Shown here: positions 43,382 to 52,800 of the stretch, piece after piece
Numbering within the stretch: the first letter of the stretch is position 1
How the letters are laid out: the number at the start of each line of letters is the position of its first letter
DNA from: JADJOM01 sp963817435
Lineage (GTDB): Bacteria; Gemmatimonadota; Gemmatimonadetes; Gemmatimonadales; GWC2-71-9
DNA length: 64,000 bases
Assembly (NCBI GenBank): GCA_963817435.1
Contig: CAWFNY010000002.1
Location: 310,001-374,000, forward strand
Reading direction: 5' to 3'
The notes under the pieces: model-generated
What the model was told of the DNA's origin: nothing
The model's input: the letters and a program-made list of their open reading frames with translations, nothing else
Databases searched by the model: none
Position numbers and translations under genes: made by a program

Positions 43382-44617
43382 TCAGGGCAGAAACGCAGGC
43401 AACGACTCCAAGTTGACCCCCCATCGATGGAGTTCTTGGTTGTCCCTCACGTAGTCGCGCAGCCGTTCGCGCGGCTCAGGATGAGTCGTGCGAACTCCCC
43501 CCCCATCAGCATAGACATCGGTCAGCCGCGACACGAATCCGGAGAGGGCATTGACTTCGCTGTACTCGGTCTGCTCGATCACCTGTGCGGCGAACATGTC
43601 CGCGAGGTGTTCGTTCTTGCGCCGAGCGGGGTCAGGGAGTGGCCCTTGGTTGGTGTGCCCGAGGAGGATATGGCCGAGTTCATGCGCAAGAACCTCCATG
43701 AGCATCCCGGCAAAGTACGTCCGCATCCTTGGATGAAATGGTGTCGCTCTCTCCATTTCATGGTCTCGGAGAACCAGCGCACAAGCTGATTCGAGGGTGA
43801 AGCGCGCGCCTCCAGCCTTGATACTCTGACCAAGAGCGGCGAGGGATTCGCGGAGATAACTGATGTCGATTGAACTGCCGTCGGCCGAATGCGCATTTAC
43901 CAGCGCCGTCGCCGCATAGCGGCAGACCCGACAGTACCCTTCGAGAACTACGATCATCGGCGCGTCGCCTTCCGCGGCGAAGGCATTCACCAGATCGACC
44001 GGAAGATCAATCTGCTGTGCCAAGTGCTCCGGCAGCGATTCCGATCCATGCGCATGTGCCGCCAGAAATACCTGCGTCCGCGAGGCAAGCTCCCAATGGC
44101 GCTCAGACTTCTTCACGAAGGGCGATTCTCTGATCCAGATCGCACACCTCTTCACGTCGCTGTGGAGATCTTCGGCGATGAAACTGAAGGCCTCCGTATT
44201 AATCACACCGTGGATCGCCTGATCAGTAGTGTTGGCTTGCGCCGCTCGGTCGGTCTGCCGGCTTGCCGGGACCCGCGACGAGGAGGCTGGAGGAGCGACA
44301 ACCTTCCGCCCCAATGTGGCAGCCAGGACGCCGGTGAGCGTGACACCGCATTTGTCACACGACCGCGAACCCGGGGGGTTCATGCGCCCGCAAGCTTCAC
44401 ATGGCACCCGACCTCGCCCGACTTCACCGAGTTCCGGTCCGGAGACGCCGCGGCGGGGCACTCCACAGGCCGCACAGGTCGTCGCGGCCTCGGAGTTGGA
44501 ATGCCGGCAGGCGTCACAAGACCAGCCGTGTCCTGCCCCTGCCACGAGAGATGCACCGCAGCGGAGGCAGCCTTTGGCGGAGGACAGACAGAGGCTATTG
44601 CATTTCGGGCAGCGCAT
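43382..44617 (-). CDS. Zinc-ribbon protein with an HExxH metallopeptidase domain
   Basis: A 411-residue protein with three N-terminal ribbons of regular spacing: C3/C6-C17/C20, C34/C37-C48/C51 and C73/C76-C87/C90. After a linker, residues about 140-350 form a peptidase-like domain with HELGH at 312-316 and a probable third ligand Glu336 in NEHLADMFA, similar to ImmA/IrrE-type or M48-type zinc peptidases. The GGAGG 5 nt before the ATG is excellent. It is convergent with the FGE-like gene (18 bp). The peptidase may process a partner in the island; the substrate is unknown. Confidence 0.7.
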   Translation of the reverse strand: MRCPKCNSLCLSSAKGCLRCGASLVAGAGHGWSCDACRHSNSEAATTCAACGVPRRGVSGPELGEVGRGRVPCEACGRMNPPGSRSCDKCGVTLTGVLAATLGRKVVAPPASSSRVPASRQTDRAAQANTTDQAIHGVINTEAFSFIAEDLHSDVKRCAIWIRESPFVKKSERHWELASRTQVFLAAHAHGSESLPEHLAQQIDLPVDLVNAFAAEGDAPMIVVLEGYCRVCRYAATALVNAHSADGSSIDISYLRESLAALGQSIKAGGARFTLESACALVLRDHEMERATPFHPRMRTYFAGMLMEVLAHELGHILLGHTNQGPLPDPARRKNEHLADMFAAQVIEQTEYSEVNALSGFVSRLTDVYADGGGVRTTHPEPRERLRDYVRDNQELHRWGVNLESLPAFLP

Positions 44618-44684
44618 TAGGGCCTCCGGCTGCGAAAGAGCAGTAAGGCAAGAGGAGCGCCCGGCCTGACCGAGATCTTGTGGA

Positions 44685-45731
44685 CTAGTTGCACGCGGTT
44701 ACCACGACATCGATCAGATGAATCATGTCGGGGAGCCATAGTCTCGCCAGGTCATTCCTGAAGTCAGCCGGAAGCGGAATTGGTGCCCCCCGAGTCTCAG
44801 TCTGGCTCCAAACGGTAACTCCATAGTTGTAACCCTCAGTCGAATTCCTCACCGGGCTGAAATCAAGGGTAAACCGAGCCGTGGCCTCGCTCTTCGCGAC
44901 ATATTCCGGCGCCGCTGCCAGCATACGGTTGTAGGCCTCGAGATTGCTCTTCATTGCCGATGTCCAACGGTCGCCCATCGGGCCTTGGAGTTGGCTTGCC
45001 GGCGGTGCGGATTGGGTTCGGTTTGGTCCGGCCCGCTTCGCGGTGACGATGGACGATGTTCCAACGGATTGTATCTCGAAACCCAACGTCTTTAGAGCGC
45101 CAGTTGCTGTGGCCTTCGGGTCGATACACGAATGTCTGATGCTGAACTTGAGCCCTCCGCGCAGTGATTCGAGACGCGCCGCGCGACCTATCAACTCACT
45201 CGTGCGAACGACTCGACGCGTGGTCCAGTTGACGATAGCCTCACTCACCGGAGCCGATTGCTGGGAGGAATTGTCGGGGATCGGTCTCGGCGCAGAGTCT
45301 TTCGGCGCGGCAGGATGATCCTCGACCTTTACGGCAACTGGAGCAGACGCCTGAGCATTCTCGACAACTGCGTTTGCTCCGCTCAGCTCGACGGCTAGGA
45401 AGGTCGAATTCAGCCGGACCGTCAGATACCAGCGATAGCGGTTCCCCTGGAATTCAACAGGGGATGTATTTCTAAGAAAGTAGGTACCGAGAGGCACCGG
45501 TGTTCTCGCCACTCCGTTCAGGTCGGTCCTGAAACCGTAGCGCACGAAGGTATCCGTCGAGGAAACGAGCTCCAAGGCCAGATTTGGAATCGGTCGGACC
45601 TCGAGATCCTTGGTGACGAGGCCGGTCGAGATAGAGAGCGTTCCCGTGGATTGAGAGGATGCGGAGCCAGACAGCACAGCCGTCAAGACAAGCGCGGCAG
45701 TAGCCGCCCGAACACTTGTTGAGTTCATCAT
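44685..45731 (-). CDS. Secreted protein of unknown function
   Basis: A 348-residue exported protein. The signal peptide runs from MMNSTSVRAATAALVLTAVL to about SASSQ. The N-terminal mature part looks like a beta sandwich (GFRTDLNGVARTPVPLGTYF), then comes a Pro/Ser-rich linker, and the C-terminal part has SIRHSCIDPKATATGALKTL and ends in VVTACN. GAGGAG lies 11 nt upstream of the ATG pair at 45731. It stands 67 bp upstream of the metallopeptidase gene on the same strand. No family is recognised. Confidence 0.6.
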   Translation of the reverse strand: MMNSTSVRAATAALVLTAVLSGSASSQSTGTLSISTGLVTKDLEVRPIPNLALELVSSTDTFVRYGFRTDLNGVARTPVPLGTYFLRNTSPVEFQGNRYRWYLTVRLNSTFLAVELSGANAVVENAQASAPVAVKVEDHPAAPKDSAPRPIPDNSSQQSAPVSEAIVNWTTRRVVRTSELIGRAARLESLRGGLKFSIRHSCIDPKATATGALKTLGFEIQSVGTSSIVTAKRAGPNRTQSAPPASQLQGPMGDRWTSAMKSNLEAYNRMLAAAPEYVAKSEATARFTLDFSPVRNSTEGYNYGVTVWSQTETRGAPIPLPADFRNDLARLWLPDMIHLIDVVVTACN

Positions 45732-45863
45732 TGCAATACATCTCCTCGGGACCTGTGCCAGGGTATCAGGCGGAATGAATGAGTCGACCACCAGACAGGT
45801 AACCTCCGAAACCAGCATCGGCAACGGCAGCCAGCTTCGGAGGAACCGGAGGCGCAGGCAAGG

Positions 45864-46250
45864 CTATTCCTGCCTCGTCAGCCGGAAATCCCCTGTCTTT
45901 CCCACTGTGTCATACCAACGTCCGATGACCTCGACTGGAGAGAGGAACTTGCCGACGTAGACAGATGAGTTCTCCGAGTCGCGGTAAACTATCGTCACGA
46001 GTGACGTTATCCCGGCTCTGTGGAGTTCACCCTGAAAGTTCCCGGGACCATGATCCGGGGCAGTGCCGGTGAATGATTCTCGCCCGGCAGCCAGGAATGA
46101 AACCGGATAGGTACTCTGACCACCTGAGGTCACAACGTCGTTGGGTGAGGTATCGAACTCGAGGATCCATGTCCCGGCGAGGGCGGCAGCACTTTCGATC
46201 CGCTGGGCAGCCAGGGACGCCGAATGTCCAACCAACAAAATGCCAAGCAC
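45864..46250 (-). CDS. Small secreted protein sharing a domain with the upstream zinc-ribbon membrane protein
   Basis: A 128-residue protein with a short signal peptide (LGILLVGHSASLAAQ). The mature part matches the pattern of the C-terminal domain of the preceding gene product: AGTWILEF..., a middle VTIVYRDSENSSVYVGKFLS, then VIGRWYDTVGKTGDFRLTRQ, compared with AGVWHYAL... and VAGVWYDSQGARGTFTMRR. The GTG start is uncertain because the frame stays open further upstream without a better start. It lies 88 bp after the zinc-ribbon membrane protein gene and is probably in the same transcript. Confidence 0.6.
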   Translation of the reverse strand: MLGILLVGHSASLAAQRIESAAALAGTWILEFDTSPNDVVTSGGQSTYPVSFLAAGRESFTGTAPDHGPGNFQGELHRAGITSLVTIVYRDSENSSVYVGKFLSPVEVIGRWYDTVGKTGDFRLTRQE

Positions 46251-46338
46251 TAGAGCGGACAGCCGAGAATCCTCCGGCAGCCCGGCATGCGAGTTCTGCG
46301 CGCCGGTCCTGCCGCTCGAGGACTCGGCAGAGAACTCG

Positions 46339-47958
46339 TCATGGATTCCTTCTCATAGTAAAGGTTCCCCTGGCCCCTTGGGAATCGTACCACACGCCTG
46401 CCACGGATCCAGAATCCACCAGCCTGCCTGCGATCACGTAGTACTTGCTGCCTGCTTGGCGAGTCATCACAATGAGCCTGCTCTCGCCTTGGGCGACGAT
46501 CTGGCCGTGCCAGACACCCGGCACTTCATCGGAGTCCCGACCCTCGAACTCCAGCGGCGATAGCGGTCTCAAGTCTGCGAAAGCCTCGCGATCAGCGGAT
46601 GGTCCCGATCCCGGGAGCGCGTAATGCCACACACCTGCCATCGCGTTGCTTATGGCCTGGATTTGGCCGTTGGTCGACGAATCCTTCGCGGGCCTTGAGG
46701 GTGCCGGCGAACCCACAGGCTGGACAGGCACGTGTTGGGCTGGCGACTGCTGAACAGGCGTCGGCTGCGGAGTTGGAAGAGGCGCGGGAGGGCTCGGGCT
46801 TCCGGGGGCAGGCCCTGGGGAGGGAGCGTTGGCCACCGACGGTGGAGCGGCCGGCTGGCTGCCGTGGGAACGGAAGAGAAAGGCACCGACCCCTCCCACT
46901 GCCACCAACGCAGCCGCGATGACACCCCACATTATGGTAGTTCGAGCGTTCGAAGGCTCTGGGACGGCCGATGCCGCCGCCAATTGCCTTGCTGTACCCG
47001 CGGAGTTCCGTGAGGGGCGAGCAAATTCATTCGAATTCGCGACGGCCGCTTCCGATAACAACGCTGCACTCGCTTCCTCGTCGAAGTCCCGAACTTCTGA
47101 TACGGCGGCTGCCTCAGCCATGGCGGGCACGCCTTTCGACTCCTCGGGCCTCGAATCAAAGGCTGCGACGGGCTCAGCCCCGCCCACGGGATCATTAGGC
47201 CCCCCCCCCATGAACTCAATTTCAGCCTCCGGCATCAGCAGCGCCGCAGCGATATCACCACTTCCTGTGCCCTCCACTCCATCGGATTGCTGCTCGACCG
47301 CTCTCTCCGGCGCCACTGGGGCGACTGTCGCGGCGACGGGAAACAGAGTCGCAGAGACTGACGCGGTGGGGACGGGCTGTTCCGAGTCATCATCCTCAGT
47401 GACGGAGAACGCCACCAACCGTGCTCGTTCGAGCTCCAGCTCCAATCGGTGCCGCTCTTCCTTGATCTCTTCCAATTGCCGGAGTTGAGCTGCCTCTTCA
47501 TCGCCTCGGGCCCCGTGTGCCTGGATCGGAAGCGAGATGGTCGGAACGCTGCCACCTAGTGCCGTCTTGCACTCGGGACACTTCCGCCAATCCGCCCCAA
47601 CTTCTGCGCCACACCCGGGACAGCGTGGGATGTCCGAGATAGGCTCCGAACTAGGCCCCGACGCCGCTGTGGTCAGGACTGTGGGGTCAGAAGGGCCGGG
47701 CTCGGTATCCCGGCCAGAGGGCGATTCAAGCCACTCCGAAGGCAACACAGACGCAAGTTCGGGGAGTGCGAGTGTGGCACTTTCGGAGATTCCCAGTTGC
47801 GATGGGGTTGTGGACGAATCGACGGGAGGCTCAGGGGCTGACTGAGTAACTGGTGGTGTCGGTGGAGCGGCGAGGAGCCGATTACCACAGCTGGGGCAGA
47901 ACTTTATAGCGTGCGCAGGAAGTACCTCACCGCAGAAGTGGCAGTCTCCGGTAGTCAT
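46339..47958 (-). CDS. Zinc-ribbon single-pass membrane protein with an extracytoplasmic beta domain
   Basis: A 539-residue protein. The cytoplasmic N-terminus has a ribbon (CHFC/CPSC), a Pro/Ser/Thr-rich spacer, a second ribbon (CPGC/CPEC near 130-150), a short charged helix (EEIKEERHRLELELERAR) and a long acidic, Ala-rich spacer. One membrane helix (TIMWGVIAAALVAVGGVGAF, about 365-385) leads to a Pro-rich linker and a C-terminal domain of about 105 residues, outside the membrane, shared with the next gene. ATG 47958 starts just before the first ribbon. It could tether cytoplasmic ribbon partners to the envelope. Confidence 0.68.
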   Translation of the reverse strand: MTTGDCHFCGEVLPAHAIKFCPSCGNRLLAAPPTPPVTQSAPEPPVDSSTTPSQLGISESATLALPELASVLPSEWLESPSGRDTEPGPSDPTVLTTAASGPSSEPISDIPRCPGCGAEVGADWRKCPECKTALGGSVPTISLPIQAHGARGDEEAAQLRQLEEIKEERHRLELELERARLVAFSVTEDDDSEQPVPTASVSATLFPVAATVAPVAPERAVEQQSDGVEGTGSGDIAAALLMPEAEIEFMGGGPNDPVGGAEPVAAFDSRPEESKGVPAMAEAAAVSEVRDFDEEASAALLSEAAVANSNEFARPSRNSAGTARQLAAASAVPEPSNARTTIMWGVIAAALVAVGGVGAFLFRSHGSQPAAPPSVANAPSPGPAPGSPSPPAPLPTPQPTPVQQSPAQHVPVQPVGSPAPSRPAKDSSTNGQIQAISNAMAGVWHYALPGSGPSADREAFADLRPLSPLEFEGRDSDEVPGVWHGQIVAQGESRLIVMTRQAGSKYYVIAGRLVDSGSVAGVWYDSQGARGTFTMRRNP

Positions 47959-48719
47959 TGCTTTATGGTCCGGCAGAGTAGGCTCAAATTGACTCCAAGC
48001 ATCCCGGAAGGAACAAGTCGTGTAATGGATCGCCCCTATCAGGGGCAAAGCAGAACCGACTCACAGCCCTGTCGTGACGGCATGGGGACGCAAGGAACGG
48101 GAGAATGAACCTCTTGGGATATTCTATAGGCGGATTTTTGCTTCGGCTAGGGGGTGGGCCCTGGTGCATGCAATTAACGCCAAGTGGGAAGGGGGCGAGA
48201 TGGGATGTCTCGCAAGCGCCGTCAAGGTGGGTCGCGGCGGGATTGGAGCCCGGCATCCCGATCTACCGCCCACATCTCCCTGTAGGATCACAACAGCCAC
48301 CGGATTGCCGTCCGCGAGCAATCCACAAGTGGTTGCTCCGCAAGAACCTGACAGAGAGCTGACGCCGTGCAAGTATCGTCCATATGGGCTAGTGTAGGCT
48401 AGCCAATGGTGGGGCACTCGGAGCCTGCTGTGCAGATCGCCCGTTCTCAATATTCATCACGACACACGTCAGCGATTGCAGCCCACCATCAGTGGTTAGG
48501 CCCGAAACCCTGCAGTATCCATGGCATTTGCGCTTACTCTGCACATTCTCGCCATTTCAGGCATGTTCGCTGTTCCAGCCAGATCCAACGCCACCCAGAC
48601 AGCTCTGGTGGCTACCAAGAGGAAGCGGACCCCACGAGCTGCGAATGACCACCCTTCTTGCATGCCTGGTCGGGGAAGCGTGATAGTAGCCAACGGAGTG
48701 GCCAGTTATTGGAGCTGTC
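47959..48719. other. Intergenic region at the right border of the island
   Basis: No convincing gene is seen on either strand. Base composition is lower in G+C than downstream. A short inverted repeat (GGCTAG...GCTAGCC) lies near 48389-48405. No integrase remnant or attachment site was identified. Promoters for the leftward island operon and the rightward membrane protein gene should be here. Confidence 0.45.
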
Positions 48720-49553
48720 ATGCAGCACGAAGAGAGTTTGATCTGGTCGTTCGATATCCGCCATGGCGCGGAAGCGGCCGGTCACGCGGCGGTCCTGCTT
48801 GCGGCCTTCGCTCTGACGATCATCATCCTGCTGATCGGCTCCTCGGGAATGCGGCGGGACAAGCTCTCGTCCTTCATCATCCGGCCGTTCCTGCTCGCCT
48901 TCATCGGCAACCTCATCGCCGCCTTCGAGTTCATGATGGTGCAGTCGGACGCGACCCTGAGTGAGCGCACCTTTGCGCTGATGGTGCCCCCGGACATGAT
49001 GGCCGTCGTTTCGACGATGATGATGCTCTTCGGGATCAACCTGGCCCTGCTCCGCTATTTCTCGGACAAGGAGGTCTCCCGCTTCGCGCTGGGCCTCTAC
49101 GTGATCGCCGGCCTGTACACCGTCGGTGTCGTGCACCGGGGCGTGTCGGACGTCGAGCACGTGCGCCTGGGACTGCACCGCACTACACTGAGCGTGATGA
49201 CCTACGTGTCCGCGCTCGTGCTGGGCCCTGGTGTCGCGGTGCTTGGGTTGGAAGCGGTGCTGTCTCGAATGCGGGTCAACATGCAGAGACTGCACAACTG
49301 GAACCTGTGGTGGTGCACGGCCGCCTTCGTGATTGGCGTGGTTGTCTTCGGGCTCGCCCTGCTGCTGGAGCCGGAGGATCACGTGCCCGCCCTGGCGATT
49401 CCCATTATGGCCCTTGTGATGGCGTTTACGCAGTGGATCGTGTTGGGGTCCAGTTTCTTCCTCCTTCGGCGCTTTCCGGAACTGGCGTCCCAGTTTCCGC
49501 TGCCTGATGACGACGGACACGAGCACGATCATCCGCCGCATCCGCCGGTGTAG
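48720..49553 (+). CDS. Multi-pass membrane protein of unknown function
   Basis: A 277-residue protein with about seven hydrophobic segments, from LLAAFALTIIILLIG near residue 23 to IPIMALVMAFTQWIVLG near 230, and a His/Asp-rich C-terminal tail (DDDGHEHDHPPHPP) that could bind metal. GGAG lies 5 nt upstream of the ATG. Codon usage returns to the high-G+C type, so it is probably outside the island. No family is recognised, and a transport or sensing role is not supported by any motif. Confidence 0.65.
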   Translation: MQHEESLIWSFDIRHGAEAAGHAAVLLAAFALTIIILLIGSSGMRRDKLSSFIIRPFLLAFIGNLIAAFEFMMVQSDATLSERTFALMVPPDMMAVVSTMMMLFGINLALLRYFSDKEVSRFALGLYVIAGLYTVGVVHRGVSDVEHVRLGLHRTTLSVMTYVSALVLGPGVAVLGLEAVLSRMRVNMQRLHNWNLWWCTAAFVIGVVVFGLALLLEPEDHVPALAIPIMALVMAFTQWIVLGSSFFLLRRFPELASQFPLPDDDGHEHDHPPHPPV

Positions 49554-49880
49554 CGTCTCGGCAGCAAGGTTGGGAATGAAGCCCCCGGATTTCTGGAGAC
49601 TCTATTTCGTGAACGGATGAGTGACCGGCCTGCTTCGTTTGGGCGCGTTCAAGCGTCAGGTTAGGTCGTGTGGCAACGCAGGAGCCCCAGCAATCGTCGT
49701 GACATAGTCACGCTCGCGGTTGAAGGGGGTGGAGTCTGCACATTTTGGTCCTGCAGCCCCCCCGACCACAGCCTTTCGCCGCCTTGCTGACCCACCCATC
49801 CGTCCGTACCTTCCCGGTGCGACCCAGAGAAGTTCCTGCCGGACCAGCGGTGGCGGGGGAGATTTGCGTTCGTCCGCGCG
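49554..49880. other. Intergenic region without a recognised gene
   Basis: About 330 bp between the membrane protein and the SARP-type regulator. No coding frame with supporting evidence is seen, and no clear terminator or promoter boxes were identified. Confidence 0.4.
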
Positions 49881-52800
49881 ATGAATAGCATCCCCGGAGT
49901 CACCGATGCGTCATTCGCCCCCAAGATTCTCCCTCCCCCGCCAGCGGTGACGCCCCGCTGACTCTGGTCACGCTCGGCGCCGCACAATTGCGGGGCGCTC
50001 CTGACCCATCCGGCGCTCCCGGGCCGATCCTTCTGGGCGCCGGGAAGCCCCTGGCCGTCCTCACCTACCTCGCCCTGTCACCCGAACGCATCGCGAGCCG
50101 GGATCACCTCCTCGACCTGTTCTGGGCCGATCTCTCCCCTGAACGAGCCCAGCACTCCCTCCGGCAGTTGACCTGGCACCTCCGCCAGACACTCGGCGAT
50201 GACTCTCTGGTCTCGATGGGTCCGAGGCTCAAGCTCCAGCTACCGATCGTCATTGACCGTGACCAGTTCCTCGCGGCGGTCAGCCGAGGCGACCTGGAAG
50301 AGGCGGTTGCGCGGTATACCGGCCCGTTCCTGCCGGGATTCGCATCGCCGGGCGGCGCCGAGTCCGAGCACTGGATGGATCATGAACGGGAACGGCTCCG
50401 CGGCGTGTTCGTGCGGGCCGCGGAGGAACTTGTCCGGGAGTACCTGACAGGAGGACGCTTCCGTGATGCCCACCAGCTCGCCGAACGGGTCCGCGACGCC
50501 GACCCGGAATCGGAGCGCGCCTGGCGGCTGGTGATCGAGTGCCTGCTGCAGATCAAGCGTCCACTCGCCCTCGCCGAGGCGGACGCCTTTGAATGGATGC
50601 TCAGCTCGTCTCAGCGGGTCCCGTCACCCGCAACGACAGCGCTGCTCCGCGTCGTCCGACAAGTCCCACCCGCCGACGAGGCCACCAATGACGCCGGCCT
50701 CGTGTCGCAGATGGTGGGGCGCGAGTCAGAATTCGCGGCGATCCTCAACCTGTGGCAGGAATGCTCCCGCGGCGCGGCGCGGCACCTGCATCTCTCAGCT
50801 CCGGCCGGTCTGGGAAAGACCCGCCTGCTCGGCGACGTGGCAACCCGGCTCCGCTCCGCGGGGACGACGGTCGTGTCGCTGCGGGCGGCATATGGCGAAC
50901 GGGCAATCGGGTACGCCTTTGCGGCGGAGCTGGCCCGAGCCCTGACGGAGCTGCCCGGTACCCGCGGCATCTCGCCCGCGGCGGCAGCCGCGCTGGTGAG
51001 TCTTTCGCCCGCCCTTTCCTCGATCTTTCCGGGGGCGCCAGACACCGCAACCGGAGAAGACGCCCTCCGCCGCCGGACCCTGGCCCTGAGCGAACTGGTC
51101 CATGCCGCCGCCGAGGAGCAGCCACTCGCGCTGCTGGTGGACGACACCCACTGGGCAGACGACGCGTCGCTCCAGATCGTGATGGGGATCCTCGAACGTC
51201 TCGGTGCTGCTCCCGTCATGGTCGTCACGGCAAGTCGCCCCACCCGGAACTCTGCTCTTCGCCTCGAGCAGAGTCATTCAATCACCCTCGCACCGCTCTC
51301 GGCGACGGATACCACCGACCCTCCTGGTCAGTCTCGGCAAACTGCCGCACGAGGAATGGGCGCGCTCGCTCCCTTCCGCGCTGCGCGAGGCTACCGCCGG
51401 GGTTCCGCTGCTGATCCTCGAATCGCTCCGGCTCGCCCTCGAGCAAGGCACACTGGTACTCGGTGCCGAGGGATGGAGTTGTCCGGCGCCCGCTCTGCTC
51501 GAGGCTGCGCTGCAGGCCGGCAGCGCGCTGCACCGCCGGATCGAACAGCTCGACCGCGACTCGCGGTGGCTGCTGATCCTGCTGGCGACGGCCGGCATCC
51601 CGGTCGATCTCAGCGACACTCTCCCACGCCGCCGAGCGGCCGAGTGAGGCGGTAGAGTTCGCGCTGGGGCTGCTGGAGCGGCGGGGGTTCGTGCAGCGGA
51701 GTGGCGCCATGTGGGAACTTGCGCATGACGAGATCGCGGAAGCGATCCGTCATGTCGCGACGGCCGAGGTCGAGGTTGCAGCCCATGCGGCGCTCGGGTC
51801 GGCGCTGCTCGGCTGCGGCGGGCGCCAGCGAATCAGCGCTGCTCCGAGCCGGCCGCCACCTGCATGAAGGGGCCAAGCGGCAGGAGCTGACCGCCGCCTT
51901 CATCCGATGGGTCAGGTGCCTGCGGCAGCAGCAGGATCCTCGTCCGACTGTGGAGCTGGCGGCGGAGTTCCTGGGCAAAGGCGCCAACCGGGAGGACCTG
52001 ACACGACTGAGCAGCTCGCTGCCAATCACTCTGCGCTACTACCTCACCGGTCGCCAGCGTATTGCGGCCGTGGCTGTGGTGCTCCTGGGCGCGATCGGCA
52101 TGGCGGCGCTGCATCGCCCACAGGGGCCGCCGCCCGATGCGCTGCTCACGATCATCGGGACCGACAGTGCCGACAACTTCTCGGGAATGACCGCGGCTCT
52201 CCGGCGTGAGGCGTGGCAGGCGCGCGAACCGATCCTCCCTGCCAGCAGCCGAAGGAGTGACGAGCTGTCATTGCTGAGGGGTGCCAGAGAGGTGCGCACG
52301 AGTCCGGATGGGAAGGCGTGGGTCTACGATCGCATCGTCACCGATTCGGGGAGCTTCGACCTCTTTCTTCTGAAGCGTGGCGGAGGCGAGCGGCGCCTGA
52401 CCTTCAAGCCGCGGGACGATACCCACCCGGACTGGTCCCCGGATGGCCGATGGATTGTATTGTCCACCGCCCGATGGTCACCGCAGGGTGATGATGAGTC
52501 CGACATCGGCATCTTCGACCTGGAGCACCCGGACAGCGTCCGTCAGCTGACGAGTGGGCCGGCGGCCGACATCTTTCCGTTCTGGTCGCCAGACGGTACC
52601 AGGATCGCCTTTCTCAGACGGCGCTACGACCTGAAGCCGAGCGAACTCTGCCAGGTAACCGTGGATGGACAGGCCACGCAGTGCTTCACCTTCAAGGATG
52701 AGGAAGTCAGTGACCTGCTCGGCTGGGTGAACAGCCGGACCGTCGTCATGGTCGCCGACGCTGGATCGGGGCCGCGTCTGTTCAGGATCTCACTGCCGGA

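Noticed and set aside
47959..48719. Right border of the island examined for an integrase, transposase or att site
   Set aside because: No recognisable recombinase fragment and no direct repeat matching the left border were found.
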